Positions 11,300 through 22,854 of a DNA stretch of 38,246 bases are shown one piece after another. The notes beneath the pieces were generated by a model. That model saw only the letters and a program-made list of their open reading frames with translations, ran no database searches and had not been told where the DNA came from. The stretch is from Sperchopsis tessellata. Its lineage: Eukaryota > Arthropoda > Insecta > Coleoptera > Hydrophilidae. The DNA lies in contig JAWQRN010000111.1 in the NCBI GenBank assembly GCA_033557685.1, forward strand, positions 1-38,246, in the 5' to 3' direction. The first letter of the stretch is position 1; each line of letters starts with the position of its first letter. The translations under genes and the position numbers were made by a program.

Positions 11300-11775
11300 C
11301 ACTGCAAGTTGATGAATGTTATTTTAATTCCAAAACAAGGTAAACAACATAAATCGCTACTATCTACTGGGCTGTCATTCTGCTCAACAGTCTTAGAAAA
11401 ATGTGTGAATGTACTTTACACACAAGAGTACAGTGTGATTTAGATGATTATAGAAAGCCATATGAAAGGTTTCAAAAAAATCAACAAATCACTGTTGTGT
11501 TTTCCGACATTAAACGCGATAGCCAGATGGCTCTCTAGTAGACATTCCCTACTGACATGGCTAGACTCTGTTCTACGTAAGGCAAACGGATAGTTAGCAA
11601 ACATTGCTCAGTTCTTAGCAGTCTTTCGAAATTACCGCACGATACTAACATATGGTGCTGCAAAGCAGTTGTACAAATCTACGTGCAGGTCTTCCAGAAT
11701 AAGAAACTGCGCGCTATGATTGTTGCGCACCTCTTTGTTCCAATCGAACTGCAACGCTATCTTATAATTGACACA
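11300..11775 (+). mobile_element. collapsed Jockey-type LINE fragment
   Basis: Three separated blocks in family order are visible. NVILIPKQGKQHKSL and FCSTVLEKCVNVLY (about 11309-11425) match the reverse transcriptase N-terminal pattern V-I-x-I-P-K-P-G-K ... L-x-S/N-x-x-x-K-x-x-E-K. TVVFSDIKR (about 11490-11520) fits the motif A region (V-F-L-D-I-x-K-A-F-D). RTILTYGAA (about 11635) then, after a frame change, VQVFQNKKLRAMI ... LFVPIELQ (to about 11760) matches the C-terminal P-I-L-T-Y-G ... L-Q-x-x-Q-N-K-x-L-R block of Jockey-clade elements. The catalytic YADD box was not found and the distances are far too short, so there are large internal deletions. It is distinct from the LINE at 9290-10954. 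Confidence 0.68.
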
Positions 11776-14700
11776 AGACTTTAGTTTAAGACAAAAACTC
11801 TAAAACTGTACGTTCGAACGACAAATATTGATTAGAGAACTTGGCCTGTATGCGGTAAACATTGTAGTACAAACACTAACACCCCTAGCTTCCGTTTGAG
11901 GTGCGAGTGTATGTAGTACATCTAGACCTCGGCTGGGATAGGAAGAATTCCAGGTTGACACATGTCCGGTAGAGGTATATATGCCTGAAATTTGGTATGC
12001 TGACTGGACTCCACACCATAAGTACTAGCCCCAACAACTCGCTCGTATTATTCGCACTGCTTTTTACTTTACACCAACAAATTGTCGTATTTGTTTTACG
12101 TTTTACTAGAAATCTGAATAGAAAATTAACATTTGCAGCTTGACGTTTTTGTACCTTTTTCGAAATTAAAAGTAATGTTTAATCTTATATTTAATTTACA
12201 ACTGTAATAGTAAATGTAATGTACAAAGTAGCTTTCCTCTTCCTATTACTCTTAAGGTTGTTTCTGTTATTCAAACATATTTAGATCACAAAAGAAATAT
12301 TACCTCATACACATGAAGTGTATTTTTGTTGTTTACTGAAGCATATATAGCACTTTTCGGCTAATGTTTTATTTATTTGTTACTATTTATGTACAACAAT
12401 GGAACATTCGTAAATGCCATAATTACATTTTTACCATGAGATTCAGATTTTCACAAAATCTTGTGCACGCAATATTTATATAAAACAACAGTATTTGCTC
12501 GTAATATCCAACATTGTTATCCCACATCAAGTAATTCCATTACATTATTCATACGTGACTAAAAGAAGAATAAATTACTATATCATTTTATAAGTAAAGG
12601 TTGTGGCCGATGAAAAAAGCGATCGTTAAAAGGAAAATTACACTTGTTAGCTTAGACCCCTCCAGACAGCTGTCAGAAATATCGACAAGGGTACAAAAAT
12701 TACCCACCACAACCAGACTTTAATTTGAAACAATTTTTTAAATAAAGGCTGAGCAATAATTAAAAGAAGTTAAGCTAGTTCCTGAATTATAAGGAGATGC
12801 ATTTATCATATGTCTTCTGTCTCCCTTCTTTAACGATTTAAAACGTTATTGTTACTGGCGACTTGTTTTCGTCGACAGCAAGATACGTTTGTTAACATTT
12901 GTTTTTAACGTCAGATAAGATAAAACTTTTTTCTTTTCTTATGGTAATGCATTTGCCTTTTGTTTTTCCAGGCAATAAAGGTGTTTCATAAAGATGACCT
13001 ACTTAGATTATAGTCTTTGAAGAGACATTAAACAACGCTTTGCGCATATTGTTTTAATGTAGCTTTTATATCAGATATTTTTAATAGCTTTAGGCATTTG
13101 AACTGTATTTCCAAGCAGGCCTTGCAAGAATTCTGCATTTGTTCTATGTTAATTATACCTAAACCTAATGTAATTTATTTAATTAATTTAACTCTAAATG
13201 ATACGGTTTTGCACATGATATCATGAATCATCAAAAATAATTCTCATTTAGTGCGTAATGAATGTGAGTATAAAGCAAAATATGTTTTTATTAGGACAAA
13301 TATTGTTTTATTTATATTACTAACATACAAAATTGTTTTCCTAATATAGTGTATTTTTGAACGTAAAATGTTTGATCAAGTTTCTGTCTTAAGTTACTTA
13401 TACACAACTCAATTAACAGAATTTTAATTTGAGGTAATTGTTATTCCGTTAAATATACACGTGTATATATTTGGCGTTCTATGAAAATGCTGGAAATCCT
13501 ATATTTTATCGGGGGTTAATCACGTATTTCAGTTATTTTTCCTAAGATAGAAATTATGGGGGTTATTGCATCATTGAGTTCTGAAAGCTGTTTTTTATCA
13601 TTTCTGTTGCCTGTTATACTCTATATTACTATTTTAAAATATCTCTTATTTGGAGTAGAAGGCAGCACTTAGAATTTCTTCTCCAGAGAATACAAATATT
13701 TCTGAGTCTAGGGAACTTATGCCAACTTGAAGAAGCATTTTAAAAAAGAGGTTGGAAGCTTCTAACCTTATATCTGGGTACGTAGAATTATATCTACTGC
13801 CTTCGATCCTCTATATGGAGAGACGGTAGTTGATGTTCTTCATAACATCGGTTTCTTGAATTCGTCCGTTCTATTATTGATAAATTACTTACCTGAGAGT
13901 TCACATATGATTTTTTATTACGTTCCAACTATGACAGTAAGAAAATGCATACTGATTATCTATAATAAACTTTTTATACCTTTGCTTACGTTTTCAAAGG
14001 CTGACCGTATTTTAATTGTGTTTATAAATTAGTAATGGTGAATGAGGCATATCTTTTTATTATACTTTAAGGTTTAAATAATTATACCTTATTGTAATAT
14101 TCTTACTTATCACATAAATTGCTACCAATATAATTAAAAAGCTTATAATAATGTTGTTTGATTAATTAGTTCAGTTTCTATTAACTACTGTTACAACTCG
14201 GATTTAAACAATGCAGAAATTTTGCCGGCGTTCATATGGTATGTCGAAGTATGAATACATCTATCTTACTCTGCCAGGGCACAATATATCGTTACTACGT
14301 ATACTTCATTTTAATTGTTTAAGCCATTCAGTTTCATACAATATCCTTCTCAAATCTATAACGAGATCAGGCTTCAAGTAAGCATGTCCACAGGGTCGAG
14401 TCTGTTATATATTTGTACCAGCTTGTACTGGATATTGCTTCTTATTGCAATACCTACTAGCCCTAAATGCGTTGTGTTCCGCATGTTGACCATCCATATG
14501 ATAAAACTACACAAAATCAAATAAGTAGTCACTTGACTAACCACAGCGTACCCCTTGCACTGAAAAATATACGAGTTTTGTTTGTTCAAAATTTAGAGGT
14601 AAAATTTAACTATACGAAGAAAAAAGTGTAGTATTATTTTATAGGGAATTATATGTTCATTCATAATTTTGTTAGTAGCCGAGCTTGTGAAGATTAAGCA

Positions 14701-14974
14701 TCAAAATTTTACTGAATTGAAAGCAAAACAAGTTAAGTAGTGCAATGTAAATAAAAAGTGAGACTACATTCATTTACTGTTTTCTTAGCAAAATAAAAGC
14801 AAATTCACTTATATAGACAAATAAATATCACTATACCAGTTGTCAAAATCACTTTCAGTTTAGTTTCCCTAATTTAATTTTGCGCTGAAATAATATTAGT
14901 TTAATGTGGCACAGTGCACATATTTGAAGAACTGTAGCAACTACACTTTCCTCATGCATAAAAAGTACATCGAC
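11776..14974. other. unclassified spacer
   Basis: About 3.2 kb without a recognised gene. A less AT-rich patch at about 11870-12010 may be a further piece of the preceding LINE or another relic, but no motif supports this. Overlapping short frames at 14315-14589 on both strands have no recognisable similarity. Confidence 0.4.
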
Positions 14975-15983
14975 TTTAACCTCCGATATTTTTCACACTG
15001 AAGTTGGTATCTCTAAAACATGATTTTTGAAGGCGTCAACAGCTTCTTGAGGTGATAAAAATCGATGTTCACGCATTTTTATTTGACATTGGGGAATACA
15101 AAGTCGTTATGCGATAAATTAGGTAAATAAGGTAATCAATTGTTTGACGTGTTGTGTGAGAGCTGGCGTTGTCATGATGAAGAATGATGTGACGTTTTCG
15201 GTTGTTTTTTTTTCTGATTTCGTCGATAACTCTGGCAAACAAATTGTTGTATACAATAAACTGTTCTTCGATCCTCTATAGGAATGGTTGTGCATGTCTA
15301 GTACAACCAAAGAAACATGCGACCATTTTCTTGGAAGTACTTCGAGAACGAATAACTTTTGTGGGATTTGGTTCACCTTGGAACACCCAAACAGTGATTT
15401 GTTGTTTAGTTTCCAGTGTCTACGAATGTAACCAAGTTTCGTCACCTGTTACGATGTTGTATACGAATTTTGCAGTTCCTCGGTCGAACTTTTTGAGCAT
15501 TTCCTTACACCAATTAACACGAGCCTTTTTTGAACTTCGGCCAAACTATGCGGAGCCCAACGGGAACTGATCTTTTTCATAGCTAAATGTTCATGCAAAA
15601 TCGAATGTATTGTAAGTCACATGCATCGATGTTTTTTGGAATAACAACTGATTTTGGTCGGCCACGACGAAATTCTGCAAACTAATTGTAAATAGTCTCT
15701 TCTGATGGTGCTTCATTATCAAAAGTTGATTCTATGCACTGTTGTTGAGTAAGGCCTTCTAAAATCGTAAAACAAATCATCCAATGAATACCTTCAAGTG
15801 AAATTTTAGTTTTTTCACTAAATTGCTGGTTTTTAAACGCTTACTGTAAACAAATTACTCGGTCAATTTCTAAGTTGCCACTGTTTTAACAATAACAAAT
15901 GTCAAATTTTACGAAAGAAGTAATGGCACATCTCAATTTCTCCACCTAGTGGTCGTTTGTAAGCACTTAAAAGGTAACCCTCG
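14975..15983 (-). mobile_element. mariner transposon, degenerate
   Basis: The element is read on the minus strand. Its 5' end is at 15983: the minus strand starts CGAGGGTTACCTTTTAAGTG directly next to a TA dinucleotide (15984-15985), as expected for a mariner terminal repeat at a TA target. A transposase relic follows immediately. The 3' (left) end is not clear: recognisable protein ends near 14990-15000 and I found no matching inverted repeat, so the left coordinate is approximate. Stops, shifts and at least two internal deletions show it cannot mobilise itself. Confidence 0.88.
14990..15800 (-). pseudogene. mariner transposase pseudogene (DD34D family)
   Basis: From N to C terminus the minus strand shows LEGLTQQQCIEST and FDNEAPSEETIYN (helix-turn-helix region, near 15750-15690), FRRGRPKSVVIPKNIDAC, HSILHEHLAMKKISSRWAPH, ARVNWCKEMLKKFDRGTAK, VTGDETW (first catalytic Asp codon at 15441-15443), TKQQITVWVFQGEPNPTK, HHDNASSHT (second Asp at 15171-15173), NDFVFPNVK (third Asp at 15103-15105) and REHRFLSPQEAVDAFKNHV. 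All three catalytic Asp codons survive. The second-to-third spacing is only about 68 nt instead of the roughly 105 nt of a DD34D enzyme, so about 36 nt are deleted there. Another 20-25 codons seem to be missing between NIDAC and HSILHEH. In-frame stops include a TAG just after VTGDETW. The normal enzyme cuts the ends and integrates at TA. Confidence 0.92.
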
Positions 15984-15985
15984 TA

Positions 15986-18094
15986 TGTGAAGGTCGCTCT
16001 AAATTTTTATGGCTGTTTTAAATCGAAATATTGCTATTGAAGCCAAATACTTTTATCAAAAGTGCTAATCCAACTAAACGGGTTACGTAAAAGTTACCAA
16101 AACCTTGCTGCAATAGCAAAACAATTATCAGCAATAAGGTTCAGTTAAATATTTTCATTCCGTAGGCGTATCATCCTAATATTTTGAAATATGAATATCT
16201 GTTTCTGGTTAGAACTGATACGCAAGAGTAGGCTTGTGAATTTTGTGAAGGTGAGTGATGCAGCACAATGGCATGTCCAGTAATATAGTAATGCCTGGGC
16301 TTTTATTTTAATATACCTGCATGAATGTACCATAATGGGTAGTATAGCGTCAAACAATCCACAGATTCTTTTGATTGCCTACATAATAATTATTTCAAAC
16401 TAGTATAAAATATGATTTCCATTATTTATTAAAATCATTAAATGTTGATTACATTTCGTTAGTATAGCATAGTGGGGCTAAAAGTACATACGTATGAATG
16501 GTCCAAGAGGGCGAAAACGCGTTTTTAAAAATAAATGCGAGTGATAAAGTATACTATATAAATGTCCACGTAGAATTACGTTATTAAACATGAAACTTTT
16601 CCATGGAGAATGACAAAGGAGTTTTATTCATGTATAATAAATATATTTTGGACGCAAAAGCTACCTTGACTTCATAGAAAACATTTACTGGAACATTTAG
16701 TTTTATTTCTTGTACTATGGCTTCATTATTATTTAGCGGAAGACATTTCCCCTTGATTGCCGCTCTCCACGCCACTGGTACAGGAAGATAAATGCACAGC
16801 CACCCTTACTCAAGGGTTTAATGCATGCTTGTATGGTGAATTATTCAAGGGTTGAGCGCAGAAAGAAATAAATTGGGATTAGTTTCCTTGATTTTTACCA
16901 GGCGAAATGATTGCCGGACGGTGGAGCTGCGTGACTCATAGGAGGCAATTTGAAAAATTGAACCAATTATCGAAATTATAGTATAGCATCTTCGGGTTTA
17001 AATTTATTATGGGAAAATTTAGTCTTTGTCAATTACGCGATCAATTTCATTTAATATTGGCATTCAAAATGGTAATTCCCTGTACAAATACTGCAAAGTA
17101 AACAATACTCCTCTGTGGTGTATAAATAACGTGGCATTAAAATCGAATATCTCGTTTTTCTGGATCGATATTCTATTTTATAATGTCCCATATTGAGTGA
17201 TTGATATTATCACAATATTACTCAAACTAATGTTACTATACCATGGTAATTTACAACAATATATACAAGTAAGTATATGCGATGTGATTCTCAGTTTTTA
17301 TACAGACGTAATAAAGCAATTGTGTATAAAATCGAGAATAGAATATTTCATCGATGAGTGGTTGTTTGAAAAATTCAAAACTTTATGTTCTTGACACGTG
17401 ATAGATAGTAATATGTAACAGTCGCTTTAGCTGAATGTATGATAATGTTAAAACTGAAACAAAATGTAGGAAAATTGATGTATTTATTGTTTGAAAGTGA
17501 CACTATCATAAAATGGTAAATACAATCACTATTTTATTTTCAAACAAAACTCTAAAGTAAACATAATACGTGAACAGATGTTTACCTCTATATATTAAAA
17601 ACCTTTTTGAAGAGTCTCTGCTATTTATAAAATCCATACTACGTAATCTCTTTGAACAGTAAATAGTTTACAATGTGCATTAATGTCACTAAAAAAGGTG
17701 CCAAAACGAGGTTTAATCAATTTACTGCGTATACATTTTATATACAGCATATCCTCTCAAGGTCGCTTATATGCGCATACACTTCAAAAATTGTTATGTA
17801 TTTTAAATTTTGGTTTAGTAGTTAATGTTGAAATGAGATAGACAAAGACCCTAAAATAAATCATGATGGATGTTCAGATGTATAAAATGTACTACCGTCA
17901 TGTTGAAAAGTTTTCGAGGTTTATCGAAGATCTCAATTTGATGACGTATATTTATATCTATTTTTCCCCAAGCTTCAACACCTCCAAGCGTCTCGCATGT
18001 TAGAGGCATGAAACGCATACTACGTGAAATTAGAAAGCTCTGGACCTACTGAGTGACATAGATGTAACTATTTAATTGAGCTAATTTCAACTGA
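15986..18094. other. unclassified spacer
   Basis: No gene or element is recognised. The short frames at 16145-16357 (-), 16584-16775 (-) and 17197-17394 (+) have no recognisable domain. The last 100 bp may already belong to the RTE element. Confidence 0.4.
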
Positions 18095-19985
18095 AAAGTA
18101 GTCGAAAACACAGACATGTATGTAGGAGTTCATGTACTTGGAATGAGATATAAGATGGGAATGATCCTGATGAAAAACTCTTTATTATGAACAAATTCTA
18201 AAAAAAAGTACATTAGTAAATGTTTATGGGTTAGTCCTGATGGACAGACAAAATATCGAATTGACTTTATTTTTACAAAGCAAAAAAAAATTTCACAATG
18301 TCAATGTGCTAAACTGATTTAACGCTGGAAATAACCACAAGCTAGTGACAGCAACAGTACAATTAAACCAAATAACAGACAGAAACTAAGATGAGAAAAG
18401 TTGCATGTATCAAAGGAAGGAGCAGAATATCATGTGAAGTTGAAACTGACAAAATTAAAGAAATGCTTGAGAAGAGAAGGCCTATATGAATACAATACAC
18501 AATAGAGTGAATTAGTGCGGGAGTGCATTAAACGGCAAGGAAGGTAACAAAACAAGATATAAGGAAATATGTATCCGAGTTAGCTCAAAGGGTACAAGAA
18601 ATTAATAATGTAATGAATGTTTTCAGAAAGTATAACAACATAAAGAAAGAAGTCACAAAGCTGAAGAATATGTTTTGTGTCACGAGAACATATAGGAATC
18701 ATAAAATCAGCGCAATAAAAATGTTCTAACTGGATTTATATAAATTGAAAATAGTAATCTATACCACATAGTAAGAATAGCGGAGAACAATACAAAATGT
18801 TAAATGAGAGGATATACCAAAAACATATAGGGATGCAATAAAAAATACCTAGTAAAGTAGCAGGACAGGATGATTTATTAGCAGATATTTCAAAACATTG
18901 CAGTGAAACTATACTACTAGAATTAGACAGATTATTCAATAGGTGCCTAGAAATATAATCTAATACGTAGGTAAATGCAAATAATCGTTATAATATACAA
19001 AAAGGACAACAGAGAATGCCTCAAATATTATAGTCCAATAGTTTTTTTTATTTCAAATATGCAAATTGTTTTGAAGAATATCAGACTAATAAACAATCAG
19101 ATCACCCGAAAGAACAAGCGGGTTTTAGGAATAATATTTATACTATGGAACACCTACAGACTATAAAGGCAGTAATAAAATGTCACTGAGTATAATATCC
19201 CCGGATGTGTAGCATTCATGGAGCTTCATTACGATAGATATGTGGCCAATAAAACAAGCTTTTAAAATGCACAGCTGGATCAAAATATAAGAATACGATT
19301 GAAAATATCTATAGGAACGTACCTCTTCAGATACGTCTGCACGAGAACACCGGCAAAATAAAAATAAGGAAAGGAGTCAAGACCATTCCACCAAAACTGA
19401 TTAAATTAATACTATACAAAATGCAAATGGTGAGATCGAGGACTACAAAATTGCGAAGAGCTATTACATCATTTGGGATTTGCAGGTGACATTATACTGG
19501 GTGAGAAGAACTTATAACCATGATAGGAGACCTTTATAAAGCCTCAAAACGAGTTGGCGTTTAGATGAGTTTTAACAAAGTTCAAATAAATTACGAACGA
19601 ATATGCAACCTAGATAGAAAAAAACGAGTTTGGGCAGCATAGGAGAAAATAGAGGGCTTTCGTATTATGGACACGTCAGAACATCTAAAAATAAATTGAT
19701 ATAACCAATGCAAAATACCAATGTAAACTTATGGAATAAAGACCTGAATCTAGCACAAAATACTAGAATATCACTGAACATTGCAGATAAGGAGAAGGCA
19801 AAGTAATTCGATGAATACCATGGGGAGAAAATAAGTGGAAAAAGAAGGACTACTGATGAGATGGGCGGATGATATAAAAAAAGCTAGTTTAATTGGTATA
19901 TAGTGGTACAAAATAGAACAGTTTAGAGAAATTTGAAGGTAGACTATATCTAAAAGATAGAAACTATCTAAATAGGATGTAATGA
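18095..19985 (+). mobile_element. RTE-type LINE, degenerate
   Basis: Blocks of an RTE single-ORF polyprotein occur in order over nearly 1.9 kb. The AP-endonuclease C-terminal part gives KLFIMN at about 18175, then VSPDGQTKYRIDFIFT (18230-18277) and FNAGNNHKLVTATVQL (about 18320-18365). The reverse transcriptase gives NIRLINNQI then PKEQAGFR (19106-19129) and YTMEHLQTIKAVIK. Later blocks include IRLHEN-like sequence near 19340, RKGVK, and at the 3' end RRTT and WADDIKKA (19862-19885) followed by WYKIEQFREI. These fit the RTE pattern (N-x-I-D-F-I, P-x-E-Q-A-G-F-R, W-x-D-D-I-K-x-x, W). The catalytic FADD box is not recognisable. Multiple stops and shifts make it dead. The 5' limit is uncertain because the endonuclease N-terminal half is not seen. 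Confidence 0.85.
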
Positions 19986-20297
19986 AAAATCTGATTTACT
20001 TAGCTGGATTCAATTCGTTGGCCTGCGTACCACAGACATGTAAATTTATTGGATCTTTTCTATCTTACATATGCAGTGTGTAGAAATGGTTTAAGAGATA
20101 CAGAATTACATGCGAAATTTTATATTTGTCTATAGTATCGACCCACCATATTTACCGAATAATTCGTTTGGCAAGGTAATTAGTAAAAGAAATGGCCATA
20201 TACTAAAGCCAAACATGTGTTGATATTGTTACTAATTCGTATGAATTTCAATAATAAAATTTATATTTAATGTAATAATTAATTAACACTTAACTCC

Positions 20298-20345
20298 GTA
20301 CTCTAGTGGTAGAGCAATTAGTTATTTTGGCAGAGGTCAAAACAT
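20298..20345 (+). mobile_element. tRNA-derived SINE-like body, plus strand
   Basis: CTCTAGTGGTAGAGCA resembles a tRNA D-arm and pol III A box, and GAGGTCAAAAC, about 20 nt further on, resembles a T-arm B box (GGTTCRANNCC) with losses. T- and A-rich sequence follows. The anticodon arm does not fold cleanly, so it is not a functional tRNA gene. Confidence 0.5.
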
Positions 20346-20473
20346 TTTTTTATTATTTTTATATATTTGCATTTTAATTTTTAGAACACCAAGTAACAAA
20401 TCCCAGTTAAACAAAAGTAGACCTTTTATTGTTATTTATAAATAAGGAAATAAATAAAAAAGAGACAAGTTTT

Positions 20474-20540
20474 TGTCATTGGATGAACCTTTACCATGCT
20501 AGTCAGGCGCTCTACTATACAACTGTGGTTATTTTATTGA
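20474..20540 (-). mobile_element. tRNA-derived SINE-like body, minus strand
   Basis: On the minus strand TAGTAGAGCGCC (A-box/D-arm-like, 20506-20517) is followed by TGACTAGCATGGTAAA and GGTTCATCC (20481-20489), which looks like a B box lacking two bases. The strand then runs into A- and T-rich sequence. It faces the plus-strand copy 150 bp to its left. The anticodon stem does not pair, so a decayed SINE is more likely than a tRNA gene. Confidence 0.55.
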
Positions 20541-22054
20541 AACAAATGTGTTATGGATTTAAACTGTTAATAAATCATTGTAATAAATAACATTTTTGTT
20601 ATGAAAATACATAATAATTAGTAATGATATGAAAACAAATTTGTCATAAATAGATGCGCAGTTCCATTTTACTAATTAACTTGCAGATAGATTTTTGCGG
20701 TAAATATTATGAGTCTAAATTATAGACAGATATAACATTTCCCATCTGTACTACACTTTACTACCATATACGCACCAATATTGTTATTATTTCTTACACC
20801 ATCCTACTGTACCTATCTACAGTATAAAATTAATAAAAAATGTATAGGAATACAGCTCTATTTTACAGCTATTACGGTTAGAATATCTAAATATACTCCA
20901 TTAAATGCCGGATTGACCTCTTCATACGATTACATATTATATTTTTGTCGGGAAGTAAATAATCGATATTTGAAAAGCTATGTTTAAAATAGCATGCACT
21001 AGATAGTAAAACTATCGCACCTCCCAACTAAGACTTTTATATTCTCGTAGTATGCGGGCACCGTTAGAATGGTAAAACGTAAGTCAGCATTATCTCTGGT
21101 ATTAAAATCGGATGGTAACATATCTTCGATAGATTAGTGTTGGATCCTGATTACAATTTTACGATTACAAAGTATGTCCTACTTCAGAGCATACTGAATT
21201 TACTGTAATATTCGTAAAATTATTCACATTTTCAACAGCAACTGTATCGGTTAGTGGGAGACCTGAGACAATATTCATATTAATTGTATTCTACACTTTT
21301 CTTCATGCTCCTTTCTTCTGAAAAGCCTGTCTAACCTCTAATAAATCCAAGGTCCATAGGCTTCATATACGCCCTTCCCCTTATTTTACTTCTTAGCTAC
21401 TCACTTATTAGATTCTCACTACCACCATTTATGCATTTTCCTCAGGCTCAAAAAAGCACAATAAGGCCTTTTCTATGAATCTGCACATTTATACAACAGT
21501 CATGAATTTAGAACGCTAGTACTTTGTTGCATGTAAGACCTATAAGTATATTTACCAATAAAAATATTAGCATGTGCTACAAAATTTAATACTATAAATG
21601 TTTATTTTGTCTTAAAGTTTTCAGTATATTATTGTGACTCTTTATTTCACTATTTTGTTGCATTATTGTTGCCAACATCGGTTGTGTGGGCATTAAGTTT
21701 TTTAGTATCAGCCATTTATATCCTTAATTTCTACCCCAGTGTAGGTGATCCACTGATTATAGGTAATTGTGCTTCACTGTTTATTAAATACCACTTTTTA
21801 CGCCAGTTGTTATAAAATTCTTGGGTTTGAATTAATAAAACTCATAAGGTGTCGGTATATATAAAAAGGATGTTTAATAAAATAAAAACGCACCACACAT
21901 TAATAGACTTATAATACGATGCACGTATAACCAAACCTATTTATAAGATATACCATTCTAGCAAAATTTAATTAAAAAAACTACCGGAAAATAGCAGATA
22001 CAGGAAACACTACAAACTTCTAAATCCTAACAAAATTATCATCGGAATTAAATG
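20541..22054. other. unclassified spacer
   Basis: No gene or element is recognised. The frame at 20781-20987 (+) has no known motif. A slightly C-rich stretch at about 21300-21450 also could not be assigned. Confidence 0.4.
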
Positions 22055-22185
22055 TAATAGACTTCCACGGTTAGTATCTGTATGAATGTAGCTACCGGGT
22101 GGAAACCGTGTAGAGGCTCTGATAAGTGCGGACGTTTCGTCCACTGTTGCAAGGGACATTTTCAAGTCGAGTGATGTTACTTCAA
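22055..22185 (-). mobile_element. Penelope-like element terminal segment (pLTR-like), copy 1
   Basis: About 130 bp that match 25671-25801 in the same orientation, and whose part 22086-22182 matches 22226-22320 in inverted orientation. Read on the minus strand it contains TTGAAAA (22159-22165), a GTCC...GGAC stem around CTTGCAACAGT, then GAAAC (22134-22138), GAGCCTCTACACGGTTTCCA and CCCGG. This order is that of Penelope-like termini that carry hammerhead-type ribozymes. A minus-strand open frame through it (22010-22261) is an artefact of the repeat. Confidence 0.75.
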
Positions 22186-22225
22186 TAAATGAATACACTG
22201 TGTGAGTGCAGTGAATTAATTTTTT

Positions 22226-22320
22226 AAGTAACATCACTCGCTTTGAAAATGTCCCTTGCAACAGTGGATGAAACGTCGGCAGTTGTCAGAGCCTCTACAC
22301 GACTTCCACCCGGAAACAAC
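22226..22320 (+). mobile_element. Penelope-like element terminal segment, copy 2 (inverted partner of copy 1)
   Basis: This segment has the same order of blocks as copy 1 on the opposite strand: AAGTAACATCACTCG, TTTGAAAATGTCCCTTGCAA, GATGAAACGTCGG (GAAAC at 22270-22274), GAGCCTCTACACGACTTCCA and CCCGGAAACAAC. With copy 1 it forms arms of about 95 bp around a 43-nt spacer. Penelope-like elements are known for termini in both direct and inverted arrangement. Confidence 0.75.
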
Positions 22321-22447
22321 ATTCAACATCGGAATTATTTACAAGAATAAGGTATCACATCTCAGAAGTCTATCGTAACCTTACTATATAGTTCTAATTA
22401 TTAATAAGCCTTTCAGTAAAATACTCAACAAGTTAATTCAGTTTATA

Positions 22448-22735
22448 AACTTCCACGGCCACAGTAATACTCGTCAGTTTCGATGTAGATCCATCTAGAT
22501 TGTTCGCCAGCTGCTGGCTAGAAATATGACTGAGATCGACATACTTCCTTGACGAGTTCTTTGAACAAACTCTGGTGCCGCTATGAGAACTCTAGCCTCC
22601 CCGGTCATCACAAACATTTGTATGAAAGCGTTTTAGGAACAAGTTTTGGCTTCTGCTCCCCTGAAACCGAAATGTTGGTTTGGATATGTGGATGACACTA
22701 TAATATCCACACCGATATCCAATTATTATATATCA
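22448..22735 (+). pseudogene. Penelope-like reverse transcriptase fragment (motifs A to C)
   Basis: STATVILVSFDV (22451-22487) fits motif A of Penelope-like reverse transcriptases (T-x-L-V-S-F-D-V-V-S-L-F-T). TYFLDEFFEQT follows and, after a one-base shift, GAAMRTLASPVITNICMKAF (from 22574), matching motif B (G-x-x-M-G-S-P-L-S-P-V-I-A-N). A TAG interrupts, then EQVLASAPLKPKCWFGYVDD, ending in the catalytic YVDDT box of motif C. The region between A and B is too short, so about 60 or more codons are deleted. These enzymes are related to telomerase and copy element RNA at chromosome ends or nicked sites. Downstream, only about 130 bp separate this from the terminal segment at 22855, so the finger, thumb and GIY-YIG parts are missing. 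A dead, internally deleted copy. Confidence 0.86.
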
Positions 22736-22854
22736 TCAGTCGGTAAACTACGAAAACCCATTTATTTCTTGACTAGCTTCTTGAGAGCTACATGTTATTC
22801 TACTATAGGCACTTTTTAGAGCTGGCCAGCACCTATATGTAGCACTTTTAAGAG

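Noticed and set aside
15202..15570. 122-codon plus-strand open frame, the longest in the window
   Set aside because: It is the antisense shadow of the mariner transposase; all conserved motifs are on the minus strand.
16760..16776. CAGTGGCGTGG on the minus strand as a hAT-type terminus
   Set aside because: No partner terminus, target duplication or transposase sequence was found nearby; too short alone.
22010..22261. 83-codon minus-strand open frame
   Set aside because: It lies across the inverted Penelope-like termini, which are non-coding; the frame is an artefact of the repeat.
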